From JAJDFU01 sp964640855 (lineage in GTDB: Bacteria; Bacteroidota; Bacteroidia; Chitinophagales; Saprospiraceae), in assembly GCA_964640855.1 (NCBI GenBank), contig CAZXIX010000006.1, forward strand, positions 22,054-86,053: DNA of 64,000 bases. The letters are read 5' to 3'. Shown one piece after another: positions 54,170 through 63,060 of the stretch. Every line of letters begins with the position of its first letter. The stretch's first letter is position 1. A model generated the notes under the pieces. That model was not told the DNA's origin, searched no databases, and saw only the letters and a program-made list of their open reading frames with translations. The position numbers and the translations under genes were made by a program.

Positions 54170-54218
54170 GCCCATTGACGGTTGACTTGAGTTACAGACC
54201 GGCAAGCCGTCAGTGGGC
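54170..54218. terminator. Inverted repeat between rny and batD overlapping the batD stop
   Basis: GCCCATTGACGG pairs with CCGTCAGTGGGC over 12 positions (one G-T wobble) with a 25-base interval. One arm contains the last codons of batD. No T run follows on either side, so its role as a bidirectional terminator is tentative. Confidence 0.4.
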
Positions 54219-55892
54219 CATCCATTCCTTCATTTCCCGAACGAGCTCCTTGAGGTCGGTCTCTGAAGTAGTTCCGGCGAATCGAGCCTGATCCAGCTTT
54301 TCCCAGATAGTCTTGGCTTGCGAGATTTTTTGCGGGTCAAAGGCCCTTTCTTCCAAAGCGGTCAGAATGGCCGGCTTTTGGGCCGTTTCGGGCAGTCTGG
54401 TCAGGCGTTGCAGCAGCAGTAACCAGTTCGCACTCAGGTAGGTCGGGGCCTCGGGAGATTGGAGGTCCACCGAGCCTAGTGCCTGCCGAAACCGTTTTTC
54501 GGCTTTCGCATCGCTCATGACCGGTACCTTTCCTCTACGTTGCTTTTGCCACAGGGCCCAGGCAATTACCCATGCCGCCAAAATGAAGGGAGAAAAAACC
54601 CACAACCAGAAAAGAGTAGTGCCTGCGAATTCCGCTTGCGGTTTTTCCAGGCTGGTGTCAAGTTTCAAGGGAAGATCTTCGGCCATACGGGCCGGCTTAT
54701 CTTCCCAGGCAGACGAGCTGCCGGAGGTCCCCGGTTTTACCCACATTCGAATGGAATCCCGGATCAAAGGCCGATAGCGGGCAGAATCCGTGTCGAAAAA
54801 ATAGAGCCCGGGCACCCACTCTACTTTCCCGGCCTGGGTGGGAAGAAGGGTGTAGCGAAATACCTTCCTTCCCAATAGTTTTCCGTTGAGATCGAATGAC
54901 TTTTCATCGATCACTTTTTTATCGTAAGTTTCCCACCCATCCGGCAGATCCAGAGGTGGGGCAAATACGCGTTTTATGTCACCGTCGCCTTGCACAGACA
55001 CAGTCAGTTGCAGGGCATCGTTCAGAGAAAGGATTTCCTGATCCACGGAAACATCCCCTTCAAATTGACCTACCGCCCCCATGAACCCCGTGGGGGGATC
55101 TGGGGGTAAGGATTTCACCTCCACATGAACGGTATCTGAGCGGAGCAGGCGGTAACGCAGCGGCGCAATACTGAACAGGTTGTTCAATCCATCTTTTTCT
55201 TGCACACCGACCTGTACCAACAAGGAATCGACGACTATGAGGCCGGACCGCTGGGGAAAAAGGGCTTTTCGGCGAAGGGTTTGCTGCGCATAGGAAACCC
55301 CGTCCTTCACCTCGCGCATGGCCCGGGAATTGAATCGTTGAAGGTCGTGTACCGATTGATCCGGGAAATCCGGCTCCTTGACAATATTGTAGTCCTTGAC
55401 CCGGACCTGGTAAAGCAGATTGTAATCCAGATTGAGCTGCTGCCCCAGCCAGATGGTTCTGCGGGAGGGTTTCATTTCCAATAGCAATTCCGGGGCTCCG
55501 CCTTCGGTGCGGGCTTCTACTACCCGGACGGTGATCGGGTCGGACCGATACGTCTTCTGATTGCTCTGGATGGAAGCAGGGCCAATGGTCAGCTCGCCAA
55601 CGCGTTCGGGCAGAAGGGTGTAGCGGTAAGAGAATTCACTGTTGACGCGGCCGTTAAGGGAGGTTTGACGAATGGAGGTATTGGGGCCGGACTGTATCAG
55701 GAAGCCTTGAAATTCCGGGGGCTGAAATTCCGATCCCCGGGCATTGACGAGGGTAAATTCTACGGTCAGGTAATCATCGATGGTTATCGTCCCGGCATCG
55801 GCTCGGGCCTCAAAGGTAATACGGGCCGGCTGGGCCAGGCAAAACGCCTGAAAAACGATGAGGCATCCGATGAGGAGGAACGTTCGACCCAT
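54210..55892 (-). CDS. batD: BatD family protein
   Basis: A 560-residue protein with a signal peptide (cleavage near CLAQP, residue 21), three to four Ig-like beta domains in the periplasm (first ITIDDYLTVEFTLVNARG, FSYRYTLLPERVGELTIGPA), a transmembrane helix near 435-455 (LFWLWVFSPFILAAWVIAWA) and a cytoplasmic helical tail. It belongs to the Bat (Bacteroides aerotolerance) operon, linked to oxidative and envelope stress. The start ATG directly follows the stop of the preceding gene (TAAATG), which encodes a second, shortened copy of its first domain. Confidence 0.9.
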   Translation of the reverse strand: MGRTFLLIGCLIVFQAFCLAQPARITFEARADAGTITIDDYLTVEFTLVNARGSEFQPPEFQGFLIQSGPNTSIRQTSLNGRVNSEFSYRYTLLPERVGELTIGPASIQSNQKTYRSDPITVRVVEARTEGGAPELLLEMKPSRRTIWLGQQLNLDYNLLYQVRVKDYNIVKEPDFPDQSVHDLQRFNSRAMREVKDGVSYAQQTLRRKALFPQRSGLIVVDSLLVQVGVQEKDGLNNLFSIAPLRYRLLRSDTVHVEVKSLPPDPPTGFMGAVGQFEGDVSVDQEILSLNDALQLTVSVQGDGDIKRVFAPPLDLPDGWETYDKKVIDEKSFDLNGKLLGRKVFRYTLLPTQAGKVEWVPGLYFFDTDSARYRPLIRDSIRMWVKPGTSGSSSAWEDKPARMAEDLPLKLDTSLEKPQAEFAGTTLFWLWVFSPFILAAWVIAWALWQKQRRGKVPVMSDAKAEKRFRQALGSVDLQSPEAPTYLSANWLLLLQRLTRLPETAQKPAILTALEERAFDPQKISQAKTIWEKLDQARFAGTTSETDLKELVREMKEWMAH

Positions 55893-56519
55893 TTAGATCC
55901 GGTAAATTCGACGCTTTTTCGAGCTGGGAATGGAATCCGGCATCGGTATTTTGAGGCCGGGCATTTCCATATCCAGAAACTGTTCGAAAAGCTGTTCCAT
56001 ATCCGGAAAGGATCTCAGCGAATCGCTGGGGAATCCGGGAAGAGAAAAACCCTCCATACCTGGTGGCAAAAAATCGCGGAAAAAGTCCATGTCCATGCCG
56101 TTCATATCCATGAGGGAGGGCTTGCGCTGGGGAATGCCTTCCGGGTTGGAAAGCACTACGATCGGAAGCTCTTCTGTGCGAAGGGTTTCGCCATCCACCT
56201 CCGCAAGGGCGGCAGGGAGAAAGTATTCCCCCTCCCCGCGGGGGAGCAAAACATAAGTATAGGTAACCCTTTGGGTGGTCTTGCCGTTTATCATGTTCAT
56301 GACGGAGGAGGTCATAGGGCCGCTGAGCAGATCGAAACCCTGGATGACCGGGAGTTGGAACTGAACCGAGGGAGCATTTTCAAGTGTGTACTTCAACTCG
56401 AAAGTGTGCCCCATAAGAACGCTATCCTGGCTCAACTCGGCAAAAAAGCGGGGAGAATTCTGCGCGAGAAGCGGAATAAAAGCCCACAAAAGTAATCCTC
56501 CAATTAACAACGACTTCAT
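55893..56519 (-). CDS. Short BatD-like protein, N-terminal domain plus Met/Pro-rich tail
   Basis: A 208-residue exported protein (signal MKSLLIGGLLLWAFIPLLAQ) whose residues 22-130 repeat the pattern of the first BatD domain: VLMGHTFELKYTLENAPSV, IQGFDLLSGPMTSSVMN and YTYVLLPRGEGEYFLPAA. It ends not in further domains or a membrane helix but in a tail rich in Met, Asp, Phe and Pro (MDMNGMDMDFFRDFLPPGM) and a basic end (KKRRIYRI). Two ATG codons six and four codons upstream are alternatives. Adjacent to batD, it looks like a duplicated and specialised domain that might bind the same partners. Confidence 0.82.
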   Translation of the reverse strand: MKSLLIGGLLLWAFIPLLAQNSPRFFAELSQDSVLMGHTFELKYTLENAPSVQFQLPVIQGFDLLSGPMTSSVMNMINGKTTQRVTYTYVLLPRGEGEYFLPAALAEVDGETLRTEELPIVVLSNPEGIPQRKPSLMDMNGMDMDFFRDFLPPGMEGFSLPGFPSDSLRSFPDMEQLFEQFLDMEMPGLKIPMPDSIPSSKKRRIYRI

Positions 56520-56688
56520 GACGTCAGACATTTCCATTAAGAATGCGGTTTCCGGGATGAGAGTTCAATCCTTTTGCCCTTAGAAATGATAAAGGACACT
56601 ATCTTCATTTCGAGCCGGGTTGGCCGGTTCCCCTGGCTTCCCGGCTGCAGAATGTAATACCCTATTACCCTATCTGCCGCAGCATTTT

Positions 56689-57393
56689 TCATCGCCAGTC
56701 TTTTTCGGCTCTGGGCTTATTCTTTGCTCCTCTTTTGACCTTTTCCTGCACCTTTTGTTCTTCCTGATCCATCACCTGTAGCAGTTGCAGCGCTTCTTCC
56801 CGGGTCATATCCCGGCTAACTTCCTCCTGGGGGCTGGATGGATCCTCCTGGGGCTCGCCCGGTTGTTCCTGAGGCTGTTGTTCCGGGTCGGAAGAAGGAT
56901 CGTCCCGATCTTGCTGGGGTTGGTTGGATGGGTCGTCTTGAGGCTGATTTTGCTGCTGCTGTTGCTGGATCAGGTTATTGACCATGGCCAGGTTGTGTTT
57001 GGTGGCCAGATCATCGGGATAGCGGCGCAGGGCCGACTGATAGGCATCCCGGGCTTCCTCATAATCGCCTTTCTGAAAAAGGGCGTTTCCCAGATTATGA
57101 AAAGCACTGGCTTGGTGGTTTTCCTCTTCCAGCAGGCGGGCTGCCGACTCGTATTGCGGCACAGCTTCTTCGTAACGGCCTTGCTGGTAAATCGTATTCC
57201 CCAGATTGTAACTTCCCTGAGGAGAAGGCTCCAGGGTTTCTGCTTTGCGATAGTGTTCCTCAGCCGAACCGAATTCATTTGCCCGATAGGCCCGGTCTCC
57301 TTTGCGCAAGAACTGATGAGCCGACTGCCCGACGACAGGACTGACAGCCAACCCGACCAAAAGGACCCCCATTAAGCTACAAGTCCTGTGCAT
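56689..57393 (-). CDS. batC: BatC/BatE-like TPR protein
   Basis: The 234-residue protein has a signal peptide (MHRTCSLMGVLLVGLAVSPV), three TPR units at about 25-125 (YRANEFGSAEEHYRKAETLE, YQQGRYEEAVPQYESAARLL, FQKGDYEEARDAYQSALRRY), and then a low-complexity part full of Gln, Asp, Pro and Glu, including a run of six Gln, before a basic C-terminus. Such TPR proteins follow batB in Bat operons. ATG 57393 was chosen for its signal peptide; an upstream TTG is the only other start. A 170-base gap without a recognised gene separates it from the short BatD-like gene. Confidence 0.87.
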   Translation of the reverse strand: MHRTCSLMGVLLVGLAVSPVVGQSAHQFLRKGDRAYRANEFGSAEEHYRKAETLEPSPQGSYNLGNTIYQQGRYEEAVPQYESAARLLEEENHQASAFHNLGNALFQKGDYEEARDAYQSALRRYPDDLATKHNLAMVNNLIQQQQQQNQPQDDPSNQPQQDRDDPSSDPEQQPQEQPGEPQEDPSSPQEEVSRDMTREEALQLLQVMDQEEQKVQEKVKRGAKNKPRAEKDWR

Positions 57394-57434
57394 ATCCTTT
57401 GCGATCTCGTTTTTTTTAAAGACTGCTCCTGGCC

Positions 57435-58436
57435 TCAAAAGCTGCCTCTCCGATAAGAAAGTAAGCTTTCCAATATCAAAAATAAAAGAGCCAGACCAAT
57501 GAAATACTGAAAATAAGTTCTGTATTCTCCGTAAATCGGTTGGTCGAACTCTTGCTTTTCCAGTTGTTCGATCTCTCCGACCAGCGTATTGACTACCTTT
57601 CCGATGCCCATTTCGGCTGACAGGTAGCTACCTCCCCCGATCTGGGCCAACTGTTCCAGGGTCTCTACGTCCAGGCGTGTTTGGACCACCTGGCCCTCCT
57701 TATTTTTCAGATACCCTTGGCGGCCGTCTTCTTGCGGGATGGGAGCGCCACGGGGATCACCCAGACCGACCGTAAAGATCCGAATTCCTTTTTCCCTTGC
57801 TTTTTGAGCCTGTTCCTCCCAACCTGCTTCATGGGATTCACCGTCCGTGAAAATTATTAGAGCACTGTTTCGGGCCCCTTCTTCCGGAGCCATCTGCAGC
57901 ACCAGCTCAATCGCCTCCCCGATGGCGGTACCCTGGTATTCGATCAAATCCGGTCCGGCACTGCGGAGAAGCAAGTCCACCTGGGCAAAATCGGTCGTCA
58001 AGGGAGTTTGAATATAGGCATATCCGGCAAAAAGGATGGTGGCCATTCGTTCCATCCGGATCGACTTCACCAGGTCGCGAGCGAGTCGCTTGGCGCGGCC
58101 GAGCCGGTTGGGGGCAATGTCTTCGGCCAGCATGCTTCGCGACACATCCAGAGCCAGATAGATGTCCGCGGCTTCCCGCTTGGCCGGTTTCTGCTCCACT
58201 CCGAGTTGGGGGTTGGCCCATGCCAAGACCAGGGATGTCAAGGCCAGGACCCATAAAATGAACTTGAAACGGGGTTTGGCCCGCGATTGCTCCGGTACCA
58301 ATTGTTGCAGCAGATCCGACTCCCCCATTTTCGCTTTAGCCTTGCCCGATCTCCAACTGGACAAGGCGTACAAGCCTGCTAACCAGAGGATCAGCAGGAG
58401 AAAATACAGGTATTCCGGATGTTCAAATCGAAACAT
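57435..58436 (-). CDS. batB: BatB, von Willebrand factor A domain membrane protein
   Basis: A 333-residue inner-membrane protein: helices near residues 10-28 and 58-75 at the N-terminus and one near 310-328 at the C-terminus flank a VWA domain with an intact MIDAS motif, LDVSRSM near 96 and TDGESHEAG near 198. The VWA domain binds divalent metal and partner proteins. BatB pairs with BatA, encoded 27 bases upstream. Confidence 0.92.
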   Translation of the reverse strand: MFRFEHPEYLYFLLLILWLAGLYALSSWRSGKAKAKMGESDLLQQLVPEQSRAKPRFKFILWVLALTSLVLAWANPQLGVEQKPAKREAADIYLALDVSRSMLAEDIAPNRLGRAKRLARDLVKSIRMERMATILFAGYAYIQTPLTTDFAQVDLLLRSAGPDLIEYQGTAIGEAIELVLQMAPEEGARNSALIIFTDGESHEAGWEEQAQKAREKGIRIFTVGLGDPRGAPIPQEDGRQGYLKNKEGQVVQTRLDVETLEQLAQIGGGSYLSAEMGIGKVVNTLVGEIEQLEKQEFDQPIYGEYRTYFQYFIGLALLFLILESLLSYRRGSF

Positions 58437-58463
58437 AAGCTGCTTCTGTCTTCGTATTTCAGA

Positions 58464-59468
58464 TCAGGGGATGGCCCTGAAAATGGTAAACTGCAAGAGG
58501 GCTTCGGCTATCAATAAAACGATCGCCCACATGACGAGTGCGTGGAACTCTTCGCTGTATCGCTCTATGGTGGTGACCTCCACTTCGGTTTTTTCCAACG
58601 CATCAATTTCCTCATAGATCTGCAAGAGGCTTTCGCTATTGGTCGATCGGTAGTATTTGCCGCCGGTCAGGCGCGCGATCTCCTGGAGCAACTCGGTATC
58701 TATCCGGACGGGGATGAGGTCGAAAATATATTCGTCATTGATCCTGGAGACCGGTGATGCGGCCCGTCCCATACTGCCAATTCCGATGGTATAAACCTTG
58801 ATCCCGAATTCGCGGGCAATTTCAGCTGCGGTCATGGGTTGTATGTAGCCCGCATTATTGACGCCATCGGTCAGCAAGACCACCACCTTGCTCTCCGACG
58901 GACTGTCTTTCAGCCGATTGACTGCCGTAGCCAGGCCCATACCGATGGCAGTAGCATCTTTCAGTAATCCGCATTCCAATTGGGCCAGCAGGTTTTGCAA
59001 GATCCGGTGATCGGATGTGAGCGGGCATTGCGTAAAGGCTTCGCCGGCGAAGACCACCAGCCCGAGCCGATCATAGGGTCTTTTGCTGACAAACTCCTGG
59101 GCGACCGACTTGCTGACTTCCAGGCGGTTGGGATCGAAGTCCTTGCTCAGCATACTGCTGGACAAGTCCATGACCAGGACAATGTCGATTCCTTCAGCCT
59201 TTACTTCTTCCTCTTTTAAAATGGTCTGGGGGCGGGCCAGGGCCAGGACGAGCAGGATGACCATCAGGCTTCGCAATACGTAGATCAGTGGATAGATCCG
59301 GGTGCGCAGACTGACAGGCAAGCGATCGCTGGGGATCGAAGGAACCCGAAGCCAGGTGAAACGTTGTTTCCTTTTTCGCAACCAATAGATCCACAAGACC
59401 GGCAAGAGCAAAAGAAGCCAAAGGAAGTAAGGCTGTCCGAAGGTAATATTTGCCCAGTCCAATATCAT
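58464..59468 (-). CDS. batA: BatA, von Willebrand factor A domain membrane protein
   Basis: A 334-residue protein with two N-terminal membrane helices (about 12-30, 58-80), a VWA domain with MIDAS residues MDLSSSMLS near 96 and TDGVNNAGY near 203, and a C-terminal helix near 312-330. It shares layout with BatB and is the usual first VWA gene in the operon. It lies 5 bases after the preceding gene. Confidence 0.92.
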   Translation of the reverse strand: MILDWANITFGQPYFLWLLLLLPVLWIYWLRKRKQRFTWLRVPSIPSDRLPVSLRTRIYPLIYVLRSLMVILLVLALARPQTILKEEEVKAEGIDIVLVMDLSSSMLSKDFDPNRLEVSKSVAQEFVSKRPYDRLGLVVFAGEAFTQCPLTSDHRILQNLLAQLECGLLKDATAIGMGLATAVNRLKDSPSESKVVVLLTDGVNNAGYIQPMTAAEIAREFGIKVYTIGIGSMGRAASPVSRINDEYIFDLIPVRIDTELLQEIARLTGGKYYRSTNSESLLQIYEEIDALEKTEVEVTTIERYSEEFHALVMWAIVLLIAEALLQFTIFRAIP

Positions 59469-59473
59469 CTGTC

Positions 59474-60412
59474 CTATTCGTTTTCAGATGCGGCGATTTG
59501 CACCTGTTCATCCGCCGTTTGTATTACCCAATCGATCGCCCGTTCCAGAAAAGCCTTACGCTGTTCCGCTTCAGGTAATGATTTGGCAAATTTGACCAAA
59601 TCTCCCTCCTTTAGCAAACGAAGCAAGGTTTCCCGATCTGGGTCCGGCAGCAGAGCATTCTTTTGGATCAGGCGGCCCAGCTCTGCCGTTGTTCGTTCGA
59701 GAGCCTCCACCCGGAATCTTTTTTCCAGGTAGTCCCGCAGAATATAGGTCGCCTTAACGTAGAAAGCATTGGGCGAGAGAGAGCTCCATTCCTTATGCTC
59801 CATCATGCCCTTCAACTCCTGCAAGGCCAGCTCATGGGCCGGACGGAATACGGGCGGCGGCGGCGGAAGGTCTCTCGGTTTCTTCCGAATCCGGATCACC
59901 CACCAGATCACCAGCCCCATGGCAGCCGCCAGCATCAGAGCGATCAGGTAAGGAAGAAAATCTTCACCCCGGACAGGCTCCTCCAGGATGGGTTTGATGG
60001 GTTGCAATACGGCTGAATCCGGGGAAACCGGCAAGGTTTCCATTCGAAACGAGAAGGCCCCGGACCGGACGCTTCGTTCCGCTTCCCCTTCCGAAAAAAA
60101 AACCTCGACAGGCGGAACCTGGTAAAAACCGGAATCAAAGGCCGTAAGCAGAAAAGTTTTCTGGGCCAGGCTATCGTTGATCCGCATCAGCGGACTTTCC
60201 TCCAGTAATTCCAAGCCGCTGGAATCCGTCACGGGCAGGACCACCCGATTTATCACGATTTGCGGAGGATGAGCGATCACCATTTCCATCGGTATGTGGT
60301 CTCCGATCAACAGATCGCTGGTGTCTGCCTGCAAACGGATCCGCGGTTGAGCCGGAAGCAGCACCGGCAAAACAAGCGCGCACACCATCATCCCGATCCG
60401 GATCTGAATCAT
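59474..60412 (-). CDS. Bat operon membrane protein with periplasmic beta domain
   Basis: The 312-residue protein has a signal peptide (MIQIRIGMMVCALVLPVLLPAQ), an Ig-like beta domain (about 25-145), a transmembrane helix near 155-175 (LPYLIALMLAAAMGLVIWW) and a cytoplasmic helical part starting with a Pro-rich run (PRDLPPPPPVFRPAHEL). Such proteins sit between DUF58 and batA in Bacteroidota and resemble DUF4381-type partners of MoxR systems. The ATG overlaps the DUF58 stop by 4 bases. Function unknown. Confidence 0.8.
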   Translation of the reverse strand: MIQIRIGMMVCALVLPVLLPAQPRIRLQADTSDLLIGDHIPMEMVIAHPPQIVINRVVLPVTDSSGLELLEESPLMRINDSLAQKTFLLTAFDSGFYQVPPVEVFFSEGEAERSVRSGAFSFRMETLPVSPDSAVLQPIKPILEEPVRGEDFLPYLIALMLAAAMGLVIWWVIRIRKKPRDLPPPPPVFRPAHELALQELKGMMEHKEWSSLSPNAFYVKATYILRDYLEKRFRVEALERTTAELGRLIQKNALLPDPDRETLLRLLKEGDLVKFAKSLPEAEQRKAFLERAIDWVIQTADEQVQIAASENE

Positions 60413-61278
60413 GCCGACCTTTTTTGAAAGAACTGAAGCAATTGCGAAACGTATGACTGATCCGTGCGAATGGTTACCTGATCCACGCCGGCCTTTCGAA
60501 AAAGGGAAGTGAAAGCTTCATCTCTCTCCTGGTACCAATTAGCATATGCCTTACGGATTTTCCGTGACCCCGTATCCAGCAGGGCAGTCTTTCCGCTTTC
60601 CGCTTCCTGTACCCTTACCAATCCGGCATTGGGAAGTTCCGTTTCCCGTGGGTCCAGTACCCGTATTCCCACCAGATCGTGTTTCCGACCCACAATGCGA
60701 AGCGAATCTGAGTACTGGTCCGTCAGAAAATCCGAGATCAGGAAACAGATGCTCCGTTTCTTGATCACTTGCTGGAAGAAGCCCAGAGCTTTTGAGATGT
60801 GAGTCCCTGCTCCCCGGGGCGTAAAATCGATCAGTTCCCGGATGATCCGCAAGATGTGGCTTCGCCCTTTTTTGGGCGGGATGAATAATTCCATCTGATC
60901 GGTAAAGAGAATGAGACCGACCTTATCGTTGTTGTGGATGGCCGAAAACGCGAGTACCGCGCTTATTTCGACGGCCAGGCTGCTTTTAAACTGATGGACG
61001 GTGCCGAAATAGGCGGAGCGGCTCATATCTACCACCAGCATCACCGTCAGCTCCCTTTCTTCTTCGAATACCTTAATGTGCGGAATGCCTGTGCGGGCAG
61101 TTACGTTCCAATCGATGTGCCGCACATCATCGCCATATTGATACGCACGGACTTCACTGAAAGACATGCCCCTACCTTTGAAGGCGCTGTGGTATTCTCC
61201 GGAAAAGAGGTGGCTGCTCAAGCCCTTGGTCTTGATCTCAATTTTCCGGACGCGTTTCAACAGTTCACTGGTCTCCAT
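60409..61278 (-). CDS. DUF58 protein of the MoxR/Bat system
   Basis: A 289-residue cytoplasmic protein with the DUF58 core YRAYQYGDDVRHIDWNVTAR (here VRAYQYGDDVRHIDW) near residues 44-58, followed by a VWA-like half with VMLVVDMSRSAYFGT near 80. DUF58 proteins accompany MoxR AAA+ ATPases, probably as substrate or scaffold. It is 27 bases after moxR. Confidence 0.92.
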   Translation of the reverse strand: METSELLKRVRKIEIKTKGLSSHLFSGEYHSAFKGRGMSFSEVRAYQYGDDVRHIDWNVTARTGIPHIKVFEEERELTVMLVVDMSRSAYFGTVHQFKSSLAVEISAVLAFSAIHNNDKVGLILFTDQMELFIPPKKGRSHILRIIRELIDFTPRGAGTHISKALGFFQQVIKKRSICFLISDFLTDQYSDSLRIVGRKHDLVGIRVLDPRETELPNAGLVRVQEAESGKTALLDTGSRKIRKAYANWYQERDEAFTSLFRKAGVDQVTIRTDQSYVSQLLQFFQKRSA

Positions 61279-61305
61279 AGGTCGAAGGCTGGCTGTTGGG
61301 GTTCG

Positions 61306-62301
61306 TCAAGGGACTTCTACCGTCTCGAGGAGTCGGTTGATGATATCCTCCTGGCTTACATTTTCGGCTTCTGCCTCATAAGTGAGTCCGATCCGGTGGC
61401 GCAGGACATCGGCCGCCAGCGCACGGACATCATCGGGTATCACATAGCCCCGGCGTTGCAAGAAGGCGTAGGCTTTGGCAGCCAGGGCCAGGTTGATGCT
61501 GGCCCGGGGCGACGCTCCGTATTCGATCAAGGGTTCCAGCTCGGCCAGTTGGCTGGCAGCCGGTTCGCGGGTAGCGAAAACCAGGTCAAGAATATACCGC
61601 TGCACTTTTTCATCCATATAGACCTTATCCACTGACTCGCGGGCTTTGAGGATGAGTTCGGGTTTCACCACGGCCTTGACCTGGCGGAATACCTCGCCAT
61701 TGAGATTACGCTGCATTATTAGGAGTTCCTCTTCCCGGGACGGATAGCCGATCTTTACCTTCAGCATAAACCGGTCGACCTGGGCCTCCGGCAGCGGGTA
61801 GGTGCCTTCTTGTTCGATGGGGTTCTGGGTTGCCAGCACGAGGAAGGGTTCTTCCAGGGTGAAGGTCTCATTGCCGATGGTGACCTGGCGTTCCTGCATG
61901 GCTTCCAGCAAGGCACTCTGCACTTTGGCCGGAGCCCGGTTGATCTCGTCGGCCAACACAAAGTTGGAGAAAACCGGGCCTTTGCGGACGGTGAATTCAT
62001 TGATGCCCGGATTGTAGATCATCGTGCCCAGGATATCTGCAGGCAACAGGTCGGGGGTAAACTGGATTCGGCTGAAATCGGCATGGATGGCCTGTGCCAG
62101 GGTTTTAATGGCCAGCGTCTTTGCCAGGCCGGGCAATCCCTCCAAAAGCACGTGGCCCCGGGTGAGCAGGCCGATCAGGAGTCGATTAAGCATGATCTCC
62201 TGGCCGACGATAATCAGTCGCGCTTCGTTTTGCAGATCTTCAACGAATGCGCTGTCCAGGTAAATTTGCCGATTGATAGCTTCAATGTCAATTGATTGCA
62301 T
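61306..62301 (-). CDS. moxR: MoxR-family AAA+ ATPase
   Basis: A 331-residue chaperone-like ATPase thought to insert metals or remodel VWA proteins such as BatA and BatB. Walker A reads LLEGLPGLAKTLAIKT near residues 52-67, Walker B VLADEINRAP near 116, and the MoxR-typical LLEAMQERQVTIG and ATQNPIEQEGTYPLPEAQ follow, with a C-terminal lid domain. The ATG overlaps the preceding lipoprotein gene by 14 bases. Confidence 0.95.
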   Translation of the reverse strand: MQSIDIEAINRQIYLDSAFVEDLQNEARLIIVGQEIMLNRLLIGLLTRGHVLLEGLPGLAKTLAIKTLAQAIHADFSRIQFTPDLLPADILGTMIYNPGINEFTVRKGPVFSNFVLADEINRAPAKVQSALLEAMQERQVTIGNETFTLEEPFLVLATQNPIEQEGTYPLPEAQVDRFMLKVKIGYPSREEELLIMQRNLNGEVFRQVKAVVKPELILKARESVDKVYMDEKVQRYILDLVFATREPAASQLAELEPLIEYGASPRASINLALAAKAYAFLQRRGYVIPDDVRALAADVLRHRIGLTYEAEAENVSQEDIINRLLETVEVP

Positions 62302-62782
62302 GCCGGGATTTTTCCGTTTTTAAGGAAGCGAAACATTTGAACGCAAGAGCGTCCGGTCTAGAAATGGGCTTTCTGCTGTATCCCATAAGAGCTCCAACGT
62401 CGTCATTTTCCAAGGATTGTTGTCCCAACCGCCCGAACGATAATTCCTGAGAAGAGTCCCCGGACTCAAAAATCGGTTTGAGGGGAAGAGAATCGGGCAA
62501 GTCGAGGGGCTCCGGATGTTCGGGTTTTATCGGTTTGGGAGGCTTCTCTTTTTGGGCGGCGGCTTGACGAGCCTGCTCCAGGACGATGGAATCTACTATG
62601 ATGGTAGCTTCCTCGAGCAGAGCTTGTTCGCAGTTTCGCCTTTTCACCGCGGCCCAATGGTCGAGCCGGTTCTTCACTTCCTGTTCGATCATACGATCGA
62701 ATTCATCCTGGGTAGTCTCTTCACTTCCACAAGACCCCGTCAAAAAAAACAGCATAGCTAGCATGACGAACACCTTTCTCAT
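62288..62782 (-). CDS. Small lipoprotein 2 upstream of moxR, function unknown
   Basis: A 164-residue protein with lipobox FLTGSCGSE (Cys18), then a helical acidic/basic part, a second Cys in RRNCEQALLEEATIIVDSIV, a Lys/Pro-rich stretch (KEKPPKPIKPEHPEPLDLP) and a polar end. I recognise no family. The C-x11-VDS pattern recurs with the same spacing in the lipoprotein encoded just upstream, which suggests that the two are paralogs. Its ATG overlaps the previous stop as ATGA and its end overlaps moxR, so synthesis of all three should be coupled. Confidence 0.72.
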   Translation of the reverse strand: MRKVFVMLAMLFFLTGSCGSEETTQDEFDRMIEQEVKNRLDHWAAVKRRNCEQALLEEATIIVDSIVLEQARQAAAQKEKPPKPIKPEHPEPLDLPDSLPLKPIFESGDSSQELSFGRLGQQSLENDDVGALMGYSRKPISRPDALAFKCFASLKTEKSRHAIN

Positions 62783-63060
62783 TCTTCATCGGGTCTGGCC
62801 AACAATCGGTCGCGCATCTTTTGTTCTTCTGCTTTTCGGATGCGGATCAGAGAATCCACCATTTTTTGCAATCGATCATCGTGCTGGGCGGCGCAGGTGC
62901 TGTCCAGGATTTGAGCCAGCGAATCCATGCCCGCCCTGTAGAGGGTATCCACCTTTTGCAAATGGTATCCCGTCAGCCGGGGAGGCGGATCCTCCGCGCA
63001 TCCGGCCCACATCCAGGAAAAGAGAACCCATGGTAAAACAAGCCTGACCTTTCTCATCAA
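62779..63060 (-). CDS. Small lipoprotein 1 downstream of lptB, function unknown
   Basis: A 93-residue protein with lipobox SWMWAGCAED (Cys21), mature part of about 73 residues, mostly helical, with a second Cys in LDSTCAAQHDDRLQKMVDSL and a charged end (RKAEEQKMRDRLLARPDEE). Start overlaps the lptB stop and stop overlaps the next start, both as ATGA. No family recognised. The paired Cys-x11-VDS motif links it to the neighbouring lipoprotein. Confidence 0.72.
   Translation of the reverse strand: MMRKVRLVLPWVLFSWMWAGCAEDPPPRLTGYHLQKVDTLYRAGMDSLAQILDSTCAAQHDDRLQKMVDSLIRIRKAEEQKMRDRLLARPDEE

Noticed and set aside
56935..56980. CAG/CTG-type triplet run in batC as a possible unstable repeat
   Set aside because: Only six Gln codons in a row within a general Gln/Asp/Pro-rich linker; too short to claim instability.
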